Positions 23,907-36,172 of a stretch of 64,000 bases of DNA are shown one piece after another (the stretch's first letter is position 1; each line of letters begins with the position of its first letter). Origin of the DNA: Clusia tigrina (lineage: Eukaryota > Arthropoda > Insecta > Diptera > Clusiidae); contig OV050030.1 in the NCBI GenBank assembly GCA_920105625.2, forward strand, positions 212,148,325 through 212,212,324, in the 5' to 3' direction. Position numbers and translations under genes: made by a program. The notes beneath the pieces were generated by a model. It did no database searches, was not told the DNA's origin, and saw nothing but the letters and a program-made list of their open reading frames with translations.

Positions 23907-24174
23907 AGCTTCAATTGATAAGAGGATCGAGTACTTTATTGTCACCAAATTTCAAGGTTTTATGACGCTCCAGTAAAAAGTTACAAACATTTGATTGTTG
24001 CAAACTTTGATTGGTGTAAGACGCACCGTATAGAAGTTAGGGAACTTCTATACGGTGCGTCTTACACCAATCAAAGTTTGCAACAATCAAATGCTTGTAA
24101 CTTTTTACTGGAGCGTCATAAAACCTTGAAATTTGGTGACAATAAAGTACTCGATCCTCTTATCAATTGAAGCT
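23907..24174. repeat. Near-perfect palindrome P2 (copy 2)
   Basis: The counterpart of 21319-21586 at an offset of 2,588 bp. Arms are 23907-24038 and 24043-24174, spacer aggg, with the same single mismatch. Confidence 0.93.
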
Positions 24175-24815
24175 ATCGCTCATAGCTATGCTACCCTTGA
24201 GTCCCAAATCAAACACGGATATAATTTCAAATGGCCCTAACTTCTATACGGTGCGTCCTATACCTATCAAAGTTTGCAAGAATCAAATGCTTGTAACTTT
24301 TTACTGGAGCTTAATAAAATCTTGAAATTTTGTGACATTAAAGTACTCGAGCCTCTTGTCAATTTAAGCTATCGCTCATAGCTATGCTACCCTTGAGTCG
24401 CAAATCAACCACAGCTAAACCTTCAAATGGCCCTAACTTCTATACGGTGCGTCCTATACCTATCAAAGTTTGCAACAATCAAATGCTTGTAACTTTTTAC
24501 TTAAGCATAATAAAATCTTGAAATTTTATGACATTAAAGTACTCGAGCCTCTTGTCAATTTAAGCTATCGCTCATAGCTATGCTACCCTTGAGTCGCAAA
24601 TCAAACACAGCTAAACCTTCAAATGGCCCTAACTTCTATACAGTGCGTCTTATACCTATCAAAGTCTGCAACAATCAAATGCTTGTAACTTTTTACTGGA
24701 GCGTCATAAAACCTAGAAATTTGGTGACAATAAAGTACTCGAGCCTCTTATCAATTTAAGCTATCGCTCATAGCTATGCTACCCTCGAGTCCCAAATCAA
24801 ACTCTGATAAAACTT

Positions 24816-26160
24816 CAAATGGCCCTGACTTATATACGGTGCGTCCTACACCAATAAACGTTTGCAACAATCAAATGCTTGTAATTTTTTACTGGAGCGT
24901 CACAAATACTTGAAATTTGGTGACAATAAAGTAGTCAAACCTCTTATCAATTCAAGCTATCGCTCATAGCTATGCTACCCTTGAGTCCCAAATCAAACAC
25001 TGATAAAATTTCAAATGGCCCTAACTTCTTTACGGTGCGTCCTACACCTATCACACTTTGCAACATTCAAATGCTTGTAACTCTTTACTGGCGCGTCATA
25101 AAACCTTGAAATTTTGTGACAATAAAGCACTCGTGCCTCTTTTCAATTAAAGTTGTCGCTCATAGCTATGCTATCCTTGAGTCCCAAATCAAACACTGAT
25201 AAAACTTCAAATGGCCCTAACTTCTATCCGGTGCGTCCTATACCTCTAAAAGTTTGCAACAATCAAATTCTTGCAAGTTTTTACTTGTGCGTCATAAAAC
25301 CTTGGAATTTTGTGGCAATAAAGTACTCGAGCCTCATATCAATTTAAGCTATCGCTCATAGCTATGCTACCCTCGAGTCCCAAATCAAACACTGATAAAA
25401 CGTCAAATGGCCCTAACTTCTATACGGTGCGTCCTACACCTATCAAACTTTGCAACATTCAAATGCTTGTAAGTTTTTACTTGTGCGTCATAAAACCTTG
25501 AAATTTTGTGACAATAAAGTACTCGAGCCTCTTATCAATTCAAGCTATTGCTCATAGCTATGCTACTCTTGAGTCCCAAATCAAACACTGATAAAATTTC
25601 AAATGGCCCTAACTTCTATACGGTGCGTCCTTTATCTATCAAAGTTTGCAACAAACAAATGCTTGTAACTTTTTACTGGAGCTTACTAAAATCTTGAAAT
25701 TTTGTGACAATGAAGTACTCGAGCCTCTTGTCAATAGAAGCCATCTCTCATAGCTATGCTACCCTCGAGTCCCATATCATACACTGATAAAACGACAAAT
25801 GGCCCTAACTTCTATACGGTGCGTCCTACTCCTATCAAACTTTGCAACATTCAAATGCTTGTAACTTATTACTGGAGCGTCATAAAACCTTGAAATTTTG
25901 TGACAATAAAGTACTCGTGCCTCTTTTCAATTAAAGTTGTCGCTCATTGCTATGCTACCCTTGAGTCCCACACCAAACACTGATAAAAGAATGGCCCTAA
26001 ATTCTGTACTTTGTGTCCTACACTTATCAAAGTTTGCAACAATCAAAGGCTTGTAACTTTTTACTTGTGCGTCATAAAATCTTGAAATTTTGTGACAATA
26101 AAGTTCTCGAGCCTCTTATCAATTTAAGTTATCGCTCATAGCTATGCTACCCTCGAGTCC
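24816..26160 (+). repeat. 2,588-bp HOR, partial copy 3 without the inverted segments
   Basis: It follows copies 1 and 2 up to about 26160 and then continues in normal orientation (ctgataaaacttcaaatggc) where the others turn into the first inverted piece. Private variants are gtcacaaatacttg near 24899, actggcgcgtc near 25087, gtcaatagaagcc near 25729 and gataaaagaatgg near 25982. Confidence 0.88.
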
Positions 26161-29124
26161 CAAATCAAACACTGATAAAACTTCAAATGGCCCTAACTTC
26201 TATACGGTGCGTCCTACACCAATCAAAGTTTGCAACAATCAAATGCTTGTAACTTTTTACTGGACCGTCATAAAACCTTGAAATTTGGTGACAATAAAGT
26301 ACTCGATCCTCTTATCAATTCAAGCTATCGCTCATAGCTATGCTACCCTTGACACCCAAATCAAACACTGATAAAATTTCAAATGGCTCTAACTTCTATA
26401 CGGTGCGTCCTATACCTATCAAAGTTTGCAACAATCAAATGCTTGTAACTTTTACTGGAGCTTAATAAAATCTTGAAATTTTGTGACAATAAAGTACTCG
26501 AGCCTCTTATCAATTTAAGCTATCGCTCATAGCTATGCTACCCTTGAGTCCCAAATCAAACACTGATAAAATTTCAAATGGCCCTAACTTCTATACGGTG
26601 CGTCCTATACCTATCAAAGTTTGCAAGAATCAAATGCTTGTAACTTTTTACTGGAGCTTAATAAAATCTGGAAATTTTGTGATATTAAAGTACTCGAGCC
26701 TCTTGTCAATTTAAGCTATCGCTCATAGCTATGCTACCCTTGAGTCGCAAATCAGACACAGCTAAACCTTCAAATGGCCCTAACTTCTATACCGTGCGTC
26801 CTATACCTATCAAAGTTTGCAACAATCAAATGCTTGTAACTTTTTACTGGAGCATAATAAAATCTTGAAATTTTGTGACATTAAAGTACTCGCGCCTCTT
26901 GTCAATTTAAGCTATCACTCATAGCTATGCTACCCTTGAGTCCCAAATCAAACACTGATAACACTTCAAATGGCCCTAATTTCTATACGGTGCGTCCTAT
27001 ACCAATAAAAGTTTGCAAGAATCAAATGCTTGTAACATTTTACTGGAGCTTAATAAAATCTTGAAATTTTGTGACATTAAAGTACTCGAGCCTCTTGTCA
27101 ATTTAAGCTATCGCTCATAGCTATGCCACCCTTGAGTTCCAAATCAAACGCTGATAAAACTTCAAATGGCCCTAACTTCTATCCGGTGCGTCCTATACCT
27201 GTCAAAGTTGGCAACAATCAAATGCTTGTAACTTTTTACTGGAGCGTCATAAAACCTTGAAATTTTGTAACAATAAAGTACTCGAGCCTCTTGTCAATTT
27301 AAGCCATCACTCATAGCTATGCTACCCTTGAGTCCCAAATCAAACACTGATAAAATTTCAAATGGCCCTAACTTCTTTACGGTGCGTCCTACACCTATCA
27401 CACTTTGCAACATTCAAATGCTTGTAACTCTTTACTGGAGCGTCATAAAACCTTGAAATTTTGTGACAATAAAGCACTCGTGCCTCTTTTCAATTAAAGT
27501 TGTCGCTCATAGCTATGCTATCCTTGAGTCCCAAATCAAACACTGATAAAACTTCAAATGGCCCTAACTTCTATCCGGTGCGTCCTATACCTGTCAAAGT
27601 TGGCAACAATCAAATGCTTGTAACTTTTTACTGGAGCGTCATAAAACCTTGAAATTTTGTGACAATAAAGTACTCGAGCATCTTATCAATTTAAGCTATC
27701 GCTCATAGCTATGCTACCCTTGAGTCCCAAATCAAACACTGATAAAACTTCAAATGGCCCCAACTTCTATACAGTGCGTCCTACACTTATCAAAGTTTGC
27801 CACAATCAAATGCTTGCAACTTTTTACTGGAGCGTCATAAAATCTTGAAATTTTGTGACAATAAAGTACTAGAACCTCTTATCAATTTAAGCTATCGCTC
27901 ATAGCTATGCTACCCTTGAGTCCCAAATCAAACACTGGTAAAACTTCAAATGGCCCTAATTTCTATACGGTGCGTCCTATACCTATAAAAGTTTGCAAGA
28001 ATCAAATGTTTGTAACATTTTACTGGAGCTTAATAAAATCTTGAAATTTTGTGACATTAAAGTACTCGAGCCTCTTGTCAATTTAAGCTATCGCTCATAG
28101 CTCTGTCACCCTTGAGTCCCAAATCAAACGCTGATAAAACTTCAAATGGCCCTAACTTCTATCCGGTGCGTCCTATACCTGTCAAAGTTGGCAACAATCA
28201 AATGCTTGTAACTTTTTACTGGAGCGTCATAAAACCTTGAAATTTTGTAACAATAAAGTACTCGAGCCTCTTGTCAATTTAAGCCATCGCTCATAGCTAT
28301 GCTACCCTTGAGTCCCAAATCAAACACTGATAAAACTTCAAATGGCCATTAACTTCTATACGGTGCGTCCCGCACCTATAAAAGTTTGCAACAATCAAAT
28401 TCTATCAAGTTTTTACTTGAGCATCAGAAAACCTTGAAATTTTGTGGCAATAAAGTATTCGGGCCTCTTATCAATTTAAGCTATCGCTCATAGCTATGCT
28501 ACCCTCGAGTCCCAAATCAAACACTGATAAAACGTCAAATGGCCCTAACTTCTATACGGTGCGTCCTACACCTATCACACTTTGCAACATTCAAATGCTT
28601 GTAACTTTTTACTGGAGCGTCATAAAACCTTGAAATTTTGTGACAATAAAGTACTCGTGCGTCTTTTCAATTAAAGTTGTCACTCATAGCTATGCTACCC
28701 TTGAGTCCCAAATCAAACACTGATAAAACTTCAAATGGCCCTAACTTCTATCCGGTGCGTCCTATACCTCTCAAAGTTGGCAACAATCAAATGCTTGTAA
28801 CTTTTTACTGGAGCGTCATAAAACCTTGAAATTTTGTAACAATAAAGTACTCGAGCCTCTTATCAATTTAAGCTATCGCTCATAGCTATGCTACCCTCGA
28901 GTCCCAAATCAAACACTGATAAAACGTCAAATGGCCCTAACTTCTATATGGTGCGTCCAAACCTATCAAACTTTGCAACATTCAAATGCTTGTAAGTTTT
29001 TACTTGTGCGTCATAAAACCTTGGAATTTTGTGACAATAAAGTACTCGAGCCTCTTATCAATTCCAGCTATCGCTCATAGCTATGCTACTCTTGAGTCCC
29101 AAATCAAACACTGATAAAATTTCA
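26161..29124 (+). repeat. Diverged copy of the following 18-mer, with four extra monomers
   Basis: Anchors 26335, 26530 and 26726 correspond to 30250, 30445 and 30641 (offset 3,915 bp), and anchors 27902-29078 correspond to 31033-32210 (offset about 3,131 bp). The change in offset is 784 bp, exactly four monomers, so this copy holds four more monomers (26922-27705) than the later ones. Within it, 27118 and 28098 are alike (gctgataaaacttc and tatccggtgcgtcc with cctgtcaaagttggc), a 5-monomer spacing. Confidence 0.82.
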
Positions 29125-32100
29125 AATGGCCCTAACTTCTATACGGTGCGTCCTTTATCTATCAAAGTTTGCAACAATCAAATGCTTGTAACTTTTTACT
29201 GGAGCTTACTAAAATCTTGAAATTTTGTGACAATGAAGTACTCGAGCCTCTTGTCAATTCAAGCCATCTCTCATAGCTATGCTACCCTCGAGTCCCAAAT
29301 CATACACTGATAAAACGACAAATGGCCCTAACTTCTATACGGTGCGTCCTACACCTATCAAACTTTGCAACATTCAAATGCTTGTAAGTTTTTACTTGTG
29401 CGTCATAAAACCTTGAAATTTTGTGACAATAAAGTACTCGAGCCTCTTATCAATTCAAGCTATCGCTCATAGCTATGCTACTCTTGAGACCCAAATCCAA
29501 CAACTGATAAACCTTCAAATGGCCCTAACTTCTATACGGTGCGTCCCACACCTATAAAGTTTGCAACAATCAAATTCTTGCAAGTTTTTACTTGTGCGTC
29601 ATAAAACCTTGGAATTTTTTGGCAATAAAGTACTCGAGCCTCATATCAATTTAAGCTATCGCTCATAGCTATGCTACCCTCGAGTCCCAAATCAAACACT
29701 GATAAAACGTCAAATGGCCCTAACTTCTATACGGTGCGTCCTACTCCTATCAAACTTTGCAACATTCAAATGCTTGTAACTTATTACTGGAGCGTCATAA
29801 AACCTTGAAATTTTGTGACAATAAAGTACTCGTGCCTCTTTTCAATTAAAGTTGTCGCTCATTGCTATGCTACCCTTGAGTCCCAAACCAAACACTGATA
29901 AAACAATGGCCCTAAATTCTGTACTTTGTGTCCTACACTTATCAAAGTTTGCAACAATCAAATTCTTGCAAGTTTTTACTTGTGCGTCATAAAATCTTGA
30001 AATTTTGTGACAATAAAGTTGTCGAGCCTCTTATCAATTTAAGTTATCGCTCATAGCTATGCTACCCTCGAGTCCCAAAACAAACACTGATAAAACTTCA
30101 AATGGCCCTAACTTCTATACGGTGCGTCCTACACCAATCAAAGTTTGCAACAATCAAATGCTTGTAACTTTTTACTGGAGCGTCATAAAACCTTGAAATT
30201 TGGTGACAATAAAGTACTTTATCCTCTTATCAATTCAAGCTATCGCTCATAGCTATGCTACCCTTGAGACCCAAATCAAACACTGATAAAATTTCAAATG
30301 GCCCTAACTTCTATACGGTGCGTCCTATACCTATCAAAGTTTGCAACAATCAAGTGCTTGTAACTTTTACTGGAGCTTAATAAAATCTTGAAATTTTGTG
30401 ACAATAAAGTACTCGAGCATCTTATCAATTTAAGCTAGCGCTCATAGCTATGCTACCCTTGAGTCCCAAATCAAACACTGATAAAACTTCAAATGGCCCT
30501 AACTTCTATACGGTGCGTCCTATACCTATCAAAGTTTGCAAGAATCAAATGCTTGTAACTTTTTACTGGAGCTTAATAAAATCTTGAAATTTTGTGATAT
30601 TAAAGTACTCGAGCCTCTTGTCAATTTAAGCTATCGCTCATAGCTATGCTACCCTTGAGTCGCAAATCAGACACATCTAAACCTTCAAATGGCCCTAACT
30701 TCTATACGGTGCGTCCTATACCTATCAAAGTTTGCAACAATCAAATGCTTGTAACTTTTTACTGGAGCATAATAAAATCTTGAAATTTTGTGACATTAAA
30801 GTACTCGAGCGTCTTGTCAATTTAAGCTATCACTCATAGCTATGCTACCCTTGAGTCCCAAATCAAACACTGATAAAACTTCAAATGGCCCCAACTTTTA
30901 TACAGTGCGTCCTACACTTATCAAAGTTTGCCACAATCAAATGCTTGCAACTTTTTACTGGAGCGTCATAAAATTTTGAAATTTTGTGACAATAAAGTAC
31001 TAGAGCCTCTTATCAATTTAAGCTATCGCTCATAGCTATGCTACCCTTGAGTCCCAAATCAAACACTGCTAAAACTTCAAATGGCCCTAATTTCTATACG
31101 GTGCGTCCTATACCTATAAAAGTTTGCAAGAATCAAATGTTTGTAACATTTTACTGGAGCTTAATAAAATCTTGAAATTTTGTGACATTAAAGTACTCGA
31201 GCCTCTTGTCAATTTAAGCTATCGCTCATAGCTCTGTCACCCTTGAGTCCCAAATCAAACGCTGATAAAACTTCAAATGGCCCTAACTTCTATGCGGTGC
31301 GTCCTATACCTATCAAAGTTGGCAACAATCAAATGCTTGTAACTTTTTACTGGAGCGTCATAAAACCTTGAAATTTTGTAACAATAAAGTACTCGAGCCT
31401 CTTGTCAATTTAAGCCATCGCTCATAGCTATGCTACCCTTGAGTCCCAAATCAAACACTGATAAAACTTCAAATGGCCATTAACTTCTATACGGTGCGTC
31501 CCGCACCTATAAAAGTTTGCAACAATCAAATTCTATCAAGTTTTTACTTGAGCATCAGAAAACCTTGAAATTTTGTGGCAATAAAGTATTCGGGCCTCTT
31601 ATCAATTTAAGCTATCGCTCATAGCTATGCTACCCTCGAGTCCCAAATCAAACACTGATAAAACGTCAAATGGCCCTAACTTCTATACGGTGCGTCCTAA
31701 ACCTATCACACTTTGCAACATTCAAATGCTTGTAACTTTTTACTGGAGCGTCATAAAACCTTGAAATTTTGTGACAATAAAGTACTCGTGCGTCTTTTCA
31801 ATTAAAGTTGTCACTCATAGCTATGCTACCCTTGAGTCCCAAATCAAACACTGATAAAACTTCAAATGGCCCTAACTTCTATCCGGTGCGTCCTATACCT
31901 CTCAAAGTTGGCAACAATCAAATGCTTGTAACTTTTTACTGGAGCGTCATAAAACCTTGAAATTTTGTAACAATAAAGTACTAGAGCCTCTTATCAATTT
32001 AAGTTATCGTTCATAGCTATGCTACCCTCGAGTCCCAAATCAAACACTGATAAAACGTCAAATGGCCCTAACTTCTATACGGTGCGTCCTACACCTATCA

Positions 32101-32648
32101 AACTTTGCAACATTCAAATGCTTGTAAGTTTTTACTTGTGCGTCATAAAACCTTGAAATTTTGTGACAATAAAGTACTCGAGCCTCTTATCAATTCAAGC
32201 TATCGCTCATAGCTATGCTACTCTTTAGTCCCAAATCAAACACTGATAAAATTTGAAATGGCCCTAACTTCTATACGGTGCGTTCTTTATCTATCAAAGT
32301 TTGCAAGAATCAAATGCTTGTAACTTTTTACTGGAGCTTACTAAAATCTTGAAATTTTGTGACAATAAAGTACTCGAGCCTCTTATCAATTCAAGCTATT
32401 GCTCATAGCTATGCTACTCTTGAGTCCCAAATCCAACACTGATAAAACTTCAAATGGCCCTAACTTCTATACGGTGCGTCCCACACCTATAAAAGTTTGC
32501 AACAATCAAATTCTTGCAAGTTTTTACTTGTGCGTCATAAAACCTTGGAATTTTTTGGCAATAAAGTACTCGAGCCTCATATCAATTTAAGCTATCGCTC
32601 ATAGCTATGCTACCCTCGAGTCCCAAATCAAACACTGATAAAACGTCA
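29125..32648 (+). repeat. 18-monomer HOR, 3,524 bp, copy 1
   Basis: Anchors run from 29470 to 32798, and the same order restarts at 32994 (offset 3,524 bp). Spacings are 196 bp apart from one 192, one 195 and one 197. Diagnostic monomers are ttgagacccaaatccaac (29480), tactttatcctc (30218), the atctaaaccttc monomer (30674), gctctgtcaccc (31231) and ggccattaacttc (31474). Ends are placed where similarity between copies starts. Confidence 0.92.
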
Positions 32649-35600
32649 AATGGCCCTAACTTCTATACGGTGCGTCCTTTATCTATCAAAGTTTGCAACA
32701 ATCAAATGCTTGTAACTTTTTACTGGAGCTTACTAAAATCTTGAAATTTTGTGACAATGAAGTACTCGAGCCTCTTGTCAATTCAAGCCATCTCTCATAG
32801 CTATGCTACCCTCGAGTCCCAAATCATACACTGATAAAACGACAAATGGCCCTAACTTCTATACGGTGCGTCCTACACCTATCAAACTTTGCAACATTCA
32901 AATGCTTGTAAGTTTTTACTTGTGCGTCATAAAACCTTGAAATTTTGTGACAATAAAGTACTCGAGCCTCTTATCAATTCAAGCTATCGCTCATAGCTAT
33001 GCTACTCTTGAGACCCAAATCCAACAACTGATAAACCTTCAAATGGCCCTAACTTCTATACGGTGCGTCCCACACCTATAAAGTTTGCAACAATCAAATT
33101 CTTGCAAGTTTTTACTTGTGCGTCATAAAACCTTGGAATTTTTTGGCAATAAAGTACTCGAGCCTCATATCAATTTAAGCTATCGCTCATAGCTATGCTA
33201 CCCTCGAGTCCCAAATCAAACACTGATAAAACGTCAAATGGCCCTAACTTCTATACGGTGCGTCCTACTCCTATCAAACTTTGCAACATTCAAATGCTTG
33301 TAACTTATTACTGGAGCGTCATAAAACCTTGAAATTTTGTGACAATAAAGTACTCGTGCCTCTTTTCAATTAAAGTTGTCGCTCATTGCTATGCTACCCT
33401 TGAGTCCCAAACCAAACACTGATAAAACAATGGCCCTAAATTCTGTACTTTGTGTCCTACACTTATCAAAGTTTGCAACAATCAAATTCTTGCAAGTTTT
33501 TACTTGTGCGTCATAAAATCTTGAAATTTTGTGACAATAAAGTTGTCGAGCCTCTTATCAATTTAAGTTATCGCTCATAGCTATGCTACCCTCGAGTCCC
33601 AAAACAAACACTGATAAAACTTCAAATGGCCCTAACTTCTATACGGTGCGTCCTACACCAATCAAAGTTTGCAACAATCAAATGCTTGTAACTTTTTACT
33701 GGAGCGTCATAAAACCTTGAAATTTGGTGACAATAAAGTACTTTATCCTCTTATCAATTCAAGCTATCGCTCATAGCTATGCTACCCTTGAGACCCAAAT
33801 CAAACACTGATAAAATTTCAAATGGCCCTAACTTCTATACGGTGCGTCCTATACCTATCAAAGTTTGCAACAATCAAGTGCTTGTAACTTTTACTGGAGC
33901 TTAATAAAATCTTGAAATTTTGTGACAATAAAGTACTCGAGCATCTTATCAATTTAAGCTAGCGCTCATAGCTATGCTACCCTTGAGTCCCAAATCAAAC
34001 ACTGATAAAACTTCAAATGGCCCTAACTTCTATACGGTGCGTCCTATACCTATCAAAGTTTGCAAGAATCAAATGCTTGTAACTTTTTACTGGAGCTTAA
34101 TAAAATCTTGAAATTTTGTGATATTAAAGTACTCGAGCCTCTTGTCAATTTAAGCTATCGCTCATAGCTATGCTACCCTTGAGTCGCAAATCAGACACAT
34201 CTAAACCTTCAAATGGCCCTAACTTCTATACGGTGCGTCCTATACCTATCAAAGTTTGCAACAATCAAATGCTTGTAACTTTTTACTGGAGCATAATAAA
34301 ATCTTGAAATTTTGTGACATTAAAGTACTCGAGCGTCTTGTCAATTTAAGCTATCACTCATAGCTATGCTACCCTTGAGTCCCAAATCAAACACTGATAA
34401 AACTTCAAATGGCCCCAACTTCTATACAGTGCGTCCTACACTTATCAAAGTTTGCCACAATCAAATGCTTGCAACTTTTTACTGGAGCGTCATAAAACTT
34501 TGAAATTTTGTGACAATAAAGTACTCGAGCCTCTTATCAATTTAAGTTATCGCTCATAGCTATGCTACCCTTGAGTCCCAAACCAAACACTGCTAAAACT
34601 TCAAATGGCCCTAATTTCTATAAGGTGCGTCCTATACCTATAAAAGTTTGCAAGAATCAAATGTTTGTAACATTTTACTGGAGCTTAATAAAATCTTGAA
34701 ATTTTGTGACATTAAAGTACTCGAGCCTCTTGTCAATTTAAGCTATCGCTCATAGCTCTGTCACCCTTGAGTCCCAAATCAAACGCTGATAAAACTTCAA
34801 ATGGCCCTAACTTCTATCCGGTGCGTCCTACACCTATCAAAGTTGGCAACAATCAAATGCTTGTAACTTTTTACTGGAGCGTCATAAAACCTTGAAATTT
34901 TGTAACAATAAAGTACTCGAGCCTCTTGTCAATTTAAGCCATCGCTCATAGCTATGCTACCCTTGAGTCCCAAATCAAACACTGATAAAACTTCAAATGG
35001 CCATTAACTTCTATACGGTGCGTCCCGCACCTATAAAAGTTTGCAACAATCAAATTCTATCAAGTTTTTACTTGAGCATCAGAAAACCTTGAAATTTTGT
35101 GGCAATAAAGTATTCGGGCCTCTTATCAATTTAAGCTATCGCTCATAGCTATGCTACCCTCGAGTCCCAAATCAAACACTGATAAAACGTCAAATGGCCC
35201 TAACTTCTATACGGTGCGTCCTAAACCTATCACACTTTGCAACATTCAAATGCTTGTAACTTTTTACTGGAGCGTCATAAAACCTTGAAATTTTGTGACA
35301 ATAAAGTACTCGTGCGTCTTTTCAATTAAAGTTGTCACTCATAGCTATGCTACCCTTGAGTCCCAAATCAAACACTGATAAAACTTCAAATGGCCCTAAC
35401 TTCTATCCGGTGCGTCCTATACCTCTCAAAGTTGGCAACAATCAAATGCTTGTAACTTTTTACTGGAGCGTCATAAAACCTTGAAATTTTGTAACAATAA
35501 AGTACTCGAGCCTCTTATCAATTTAAGCTATCGCTCATAGCTATGCTACCCTCGAGTCCCAAATCAAACACTGATAAAACGTCAAATGGCCCTAACTTCT

Positions 35601-36172
35601 ATACGGTGCGTCCTACACCTATCAAACTTTGCAACATTCAAATGCTTGTAAGTTTTTACTTGTGCGTCATAAAACCTTGAAATTTTGTGACAATAAAGTA
35701 CTCGAGCCTCTTATCAATTCAAGCTATCGCTCATAGCTATGCTACTCTTTAGTCCCAAATCAAACACTGATAAAATTTGAAATGGCCCTAACTTCTATAC
35801 GGTGCGTTCTTTATCTATCAAAGTTTGCAAGAATCAAATGCTTGTAACTTTTTACTGGAGCTTACTAAAATCTTGAAATTTTGTGACAATAAAGTACTCG
35901 AGCCTCTTATCAATTCAAGCTATTGCTCATAGCTATGCTACTCTTGAGTCCCAAATCCAACACTGATAAAACTTCAAATGGCCCTAACTTCTATACGGTG
36001 CGTCCCACACCTATAAAAGTTTGCAACAATCAAATTCTTGCAAGTTTTTACTTGTGCGTCATAAAACCTTGGAATTTTGTGGCAATAAAGTACTCGAGCC
36101 TCATATCAATTTAAGCTATCGCTCATAGCTATGCAACCCTCGAGTCCCAAATCAAACACTGATAAAACGTCA
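32649..36172 (+). repeat. 18-monomer HOR, 3,524 bp, copy 2
   Basis: It matches copy 1 closely up to about 36170. Differences include cttctataca near 34424 against cttttataca, ccaaaccaaacactgc near 34579, tataaggtgcg near 34619 and ttttgtggcaat near 36076 against ttttttggcaat. After the monomer at 36126 it does not restart the unit but jumps to a ctactcctatc monomer. Most of this copy also lies within the 5,072-bp duplication. Confidence 0.92.

Larger units (their letters stand above)
22228..24815 (+). repeat. 2,588-bp HOR with two inverted segments, copy 2
   Basis: It matches copy 1 at a constant offset of 2,588 bp, inverted segments included. I saw only scattered substitutions, for example tctctacgg near 22830, tttattgg near 23089, ccaactcctattaaac near 23238, ctaccctcgag near 23565 against ctaccgtcgag, and aaagtctgc near 24661. 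The reversals therefore predate this duplication. Confidence 0.92.

Noticed and set aside
28440..28475. A ttcggg string (tattcgggcctc) considered as part of a CENP-B box.
   Set aside because: The remaining constrained positions of the mammalian box (A and the downstream CGGG) are not present at the right spacing, and other monomers have ttcgtgcc or actcgagcc here.
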